Assembly: GCA_007128525.1 (NCBI GenBank)
Contig: SKXG01000101.1
Coordinates: forward strand, 1 to 8,793
DNA length: 8,793 bases
Direction of reading: 5' to 3'
Source of the DNA: Pseudomonadales bacterium
GTDB taxonomy: Bacteria; Pseudomonadota; Gammaproteobacteria; Pseudomonadales; Azotimanducaceae
Shown here: one piece after another, positions 7,301 to 8,793 of the stretch
Layout of the letters: each line of letters starts with the position of its first letter
Numbering within the stretch: the first letter of the stretch is position 1
Notes under the pieces: model-generated
The model's input: the letters and a program-made list of their open reading frames with translations, nothing else
Told to the model about the DNA's origin: nothing
Databases searched by the model: none
Program-made: the position numbers and the translations under genes

Positions 7301-8343
7301 GTTTGGTGCCGGCACTGGATGTGGTGCTGGATGAGCTGCACATCGGGACGGACGACTGGGGGCGCTGGGCTTTCAGTCTCCGGCATGATGATGGGGCGTT
7401 GCGCCTCCAGGATGTGGACGCTGAGGTCAGAGGGCTGCGCGTACAGGCGGAAGATGGGCTGTACTGGTATGACGATGGCGCAACCAGTGTTGTCGCAGAC
7501 CTGTCGGCAGAGGATTTAGGCAGGGTACTGACCCAGTTTGGTTACGCGGCCAGTGTGGAGACTCAGCGGTTCAATATGCATGTGGACCTCTACTGGCCTG
7601 AGGCCCCTTGGTCGGTATCGCTGGAACGATTGCGGGGCCGGGTCTCTGTCGGCATGCGCGATGGTCGCTTTGTCGATGTGCAGACTGGTGCCGGGGCCCA
7701 GCGCATCCTCAGCCTGTTAAACCTCGCCAAGATTGCCCGCCGCATCACCATGGACTTTTCCGATGTATTTGGCCGTGGCATCAGCTTTGATCGCCTCAAT
7801 GCCGAGGTGCAGCTGCTCGATGGCCGCATGCAGTTCCTCCAGCCCATGGTCATTGACGGCACTGGCAGTGCCTTCCGGATCAACGGTGAAGTCGATTTGA
7901 TTGAAGGTACGCTGAACAACGACATGATCGTGACCCTCCCGGTTGGCGAGAGCCTGCCGTGGTACGCTGCCTACTTGGCCGTGGCCAATCCGCTCGCTGC
8001 GGGCGCATTACTGGTCGGCGAGCGTCTGTTCCGGGCTCAGATCGAGCAGATGAGCAGCGCTCGATATCGGGTTGAGGGTACCGTCGATGATCCCAGAGTC
8101 AGCTTCCAGCGCGCGTTTCCAACGGCAATGGAAGCTGTAGTGCCCGACGTGGAGGTGGGTACGCGGGGCTATCGACCGGATCAGGAAGATATCGCTGCGG
8201 CCGAGACCAGCCTGCCGGCACCGCCGGACATGGTTCTGGTTCCAGTTATTGAAGAAGCTCCCCTGGACCATGACCTGATACCTGCTGAGGCATTGGACAA
8301 CGAGGAACAGGGTACAGAAGGACGTGGAAATGGACCTGATTGA
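4360..8343 (+). CDS. yhdP: YhdP, AsmA-like inter-membrane phospholipid transport protein
   Basis: YhdP is an inner-membrane-anchored AsmA-like protein. With TamB and YdbH it forms a long periplasmic groove that carries phospholipids from the inner to the outer membrane. The product is 1,327 residues (E. coli about 1,266). It has one N-terminal membrane helix at about residues 8-26 and then GLSGGWHRLNPVIRLDSLRF, the opening pattern of the family. A very long beta-rich periplasmic body follows, with no further clear membrane span. The AsmA-type C-terminal region (about 1010-1253) includes LLNLAKIARRITMDFSDVFG, NNDMIVTLPVG, a hydrophobic segment PWYAAYLAVANPLAAGALLVG (two parts: 1200-1210 and on to about 1220) and YRVEGTVDDPRVSFQRAF. 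Residues 1254-1327 form an acidic, probably disordered tail. C200 and C203 (CPEC) are the only cysteines. The start is TTG 4360: a stop lies at 4354-4356, and no ATG or GTG occurs before the helix. The ribosome-binding site is weak (GGG, 9 bases upstream). The end overlaps tldD by 14 bases. Confidence 0.93.
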   Translation: MTAIVRPVFAFLTFLTVLLALVTLLGRGGMLVLDRFEPQINRGLDRFGLEVGGLSGGWHRLNPVIRLDSLRFDGGSLRGLELEVDLLRSAFHSAPVVRVARASRVDVALTQTSDGRWQVGSTAPDPDADLAGVVTWLEHFWRTSGSLDAADVRVRFLQQTRNGTRVQVEEVSQLPVSVQLRRERGRLEGRLRLGALTPDCPECRVDLGYSIDQRWGRWLADGQFWLHSPQYQVPDALGALFGLGDTALGPINGAWALKETSLAGQMALAVDSFQWPQGAFDGGELLLHSHYDRDRGVLDVLFDQLHLRAGDQQFEPGLLQLAVETRPSPVLRARGADLDVESAIAVVRNLFRDVEAARNWLDELAPAGRIDLAQARLDLARLELGYQADLSDVSLSHYKGSPLVRDLRTRVLGTEQLIDVDLGQSDLTLGFLDIYDEPTLFDRAAGRLLFYISPDHFALRGHHLELDLAETRARGSFGLSRPTRDPGSQLLYLDIEVEDIAAQDALPLVPNRLPEALLDWLHQGVRGGHVEHARVALHTHIDEDWHDWRQVAVQLDVRDGRLAFHEDWPVAEALNGRVQVDNSGTRASLASGQISGVQLDSARLFVPIDADHLALSGMGRAEGQQVLALIHSSPLADWLPGVDPSWQAAGDLDLDLSLHVPLAADIDDLAVELGVDLLGLDLDMADLNLALGDLRGPVEYRFPFDVQAESVSGVLLDEPVNIRASGNNGQINFDFRGITDYENLQAWLGLPDDLPAHGEIDYDARLTLNTTNGVAPSLLVRSDLTAMTLDLPGGLAKADGTAWPTEVRATWLGSHLSLDMHVATLGEAWLLLDGGGLRQGAISFGEPLAPVAPGGATLVFSGYLPTFDLSLLPWDEPADRPPEGPADLLAGLPLPEIAFDNLNLGELRFDNTVLTDVTLDGLLTRASAELAVSAPDLQGQLSIPTEGDPWQLHVERLYLPDMAGADAAATLNTRLGNLDRRLVPALDVVLDELHIGTDDWGRWAFSLRHDDGALRLQDVDAEVRGLRVQAEDGLYWYDDGATSVVADLSAEDLGRVLTQFGYAASVETQRFNMHVDLYWPEAPWSVSLERLRGRVSVGMRDGRFVDVQTGAGAQRILSLLNLAKIARRITMDFSDVFGRGISFDRLNAEVQLLDGRMQFLQPMVIDGTGSAFRINGEVDLIEGTLNNDMIVTLPVGESLPWYAAYLAVANPLAAGALLVGERLFRAQIEQMSSARYRVEGTVDDPRVSFQRAFPTAMEAVVPDVEVGTRGYRPDQEDIAAAETSLPAPPDMVLVPVIEEAPLDHDLIPAEALDNEEQGTEGRGNGPD
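8316..8322 (+). promoter_or_regulatory. tldD ribosome-binding site inside yhdP
   Basis: AGAAGGA lies 7 bases before ATG 8330, within the last codons of yhdP. It is the best-formed Shine-Dalgarno site in the window, and it fixes the tldD start although that start falls inside the upstream gene. Confidence 0.7.
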
Positions 8344-8793
8344 ACGCGCCAAGCAGCAACTGTGGTATCCAGCCGAGCTGGCCGACCGCGACATAGATCG
8401 GTTGTTGGGGCAGCTGTGTTCGCCTCACATAGACCTGGGTGAATTGTATTTTCAGTCTGTCCGGTCGGAGAGCTGGGCGTTGGAAGACGGCATCGTCGAA
8501 GAAGGAGCCTACAGTGTGGACCGCGGCGTGGGTGTGCGTGCAGTCAGTGGTGAAAAGACTGGCTTTGCCTATGCGGATGACATCATGCTGCCGGCCCTGG
8601 GTCAGGCAACTGAGGCGGCGCGAAGCATTGCCCGGCACAGTCAGCATGGTCGTGTGCAGGCCTGGCGCGCCAATGCAGCGGTGCCCAGTTATCAGGCACT
8701 GGATCCGCTGGAGACATTGGACGAACAGAGCAAAATCGATCTGCTGCGCCGCGTGGACCAGGCTGCACGGGGCATGGATCCGCGCGTGCAGGA
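8330..8793 (+). CDS. tldD: TldD metalloprotease subunit, 5' part (3' end outside window)
   Basis: TldD pairs with TldE (PmbA) to form a cytoplasmic zinc protease that digests unfolded peptides. In E. coli it matures microcin B17 and degrades the antitoxin CcdA. The window holds the first 154 codons of a protein that is usually about 480 residues. The translation begins MDLIERAKQQLWYPAEL and contains LGELYFQSVRSESWALEDG, VDRGVGVRAVSGEKTGFAYAD and, near the edge, DPLETLDEQSKIDLLRRVDQ. These closely match the N-terminal domain of E. coli TldD (DLYFQSSYHESWVLEDR, GVGVRAISGEKTGFAYAD). The zinc-binding HExxxH motif lies beyond the right edge and cannot be checked. The ATG overlaps the yhdP end by 14 bases in another frame. 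In pseudomonads a nitrilase-family gene commonly separates yhdP from tldD; here, as in E. coli, it is absent. The partner gene is not in the window. Confidence 0.95.
   Translation, partial: MDLIERAKQQLWYPAELADRDIDRLLGQLCSPHIDLGELYFQSVRSESWALEDGIVEEGAYSVDRGVGVRAVSGEKTGFAYADDIMLPALGQATEAARSIARHSQHGRVQAWRANAAVPSYQALDPLETLDEQSKIDLLRRVDQAARGMDPRVQ

Overview
This window is a conserved gammaproteobacterial housekeeping block, all on the plus strand and G+C-rich (roughly 60% by eye). The order is mreB (3' part), mreC, mreD, maf/yhdE, rng, yhdP, tldD (5' part). It matches the order known from Escherichia coli, and the protein sequences fit a marine or pseudomonad-like gammaproteobacterium. An Alcanivorax-like member of the Oceanospirillales is possible, but the sequence alone does not settle the genus.

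Region by region: positions 3-581 encode the C-terminal half of the rod-shape actin MreB. After a short gap come mreC, mreD and maf, joined by two 4-base ATGA stop/start overlaps, so their translation is probably coupled. A 71-base gap with a folded inverted repeat separates maf from rng (RNase G). A 160-base gap, the longest non-coding stretch, follows rng and holds two strong hairpins and a possible 19-codon micro-ORF. Then comes the very large yhdP (1,327 codons), whose last 14 bases overlap the start of tldD. tldD runs off the right edge. No stretch over 300 bases lacks a gene.

Functionally the block links cell-wall elongation (MreB, MreC, MreD), a septum-linked nucleotide pyrophosphatase (Maf), RNA processing (RNase G), phospholipid traffic between inner and outer membranes (YhdP) and a peptide-modifying metalloprotease (TldD). 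I see no mobile element, CRISPR array, tRNA, rRNA or phage gene, and no convincing undescribed multi-gene system.

The points most worth a second look are small ones. mreC has no ATG, GTG or TTG at its conserved N-terminus but has a well-placed GAGG ahead of an ATC codon. The rng-yhdP gap is highly structured RNA without a terminator U-run. YhdP has only two cysteines, arranged as CPEC.
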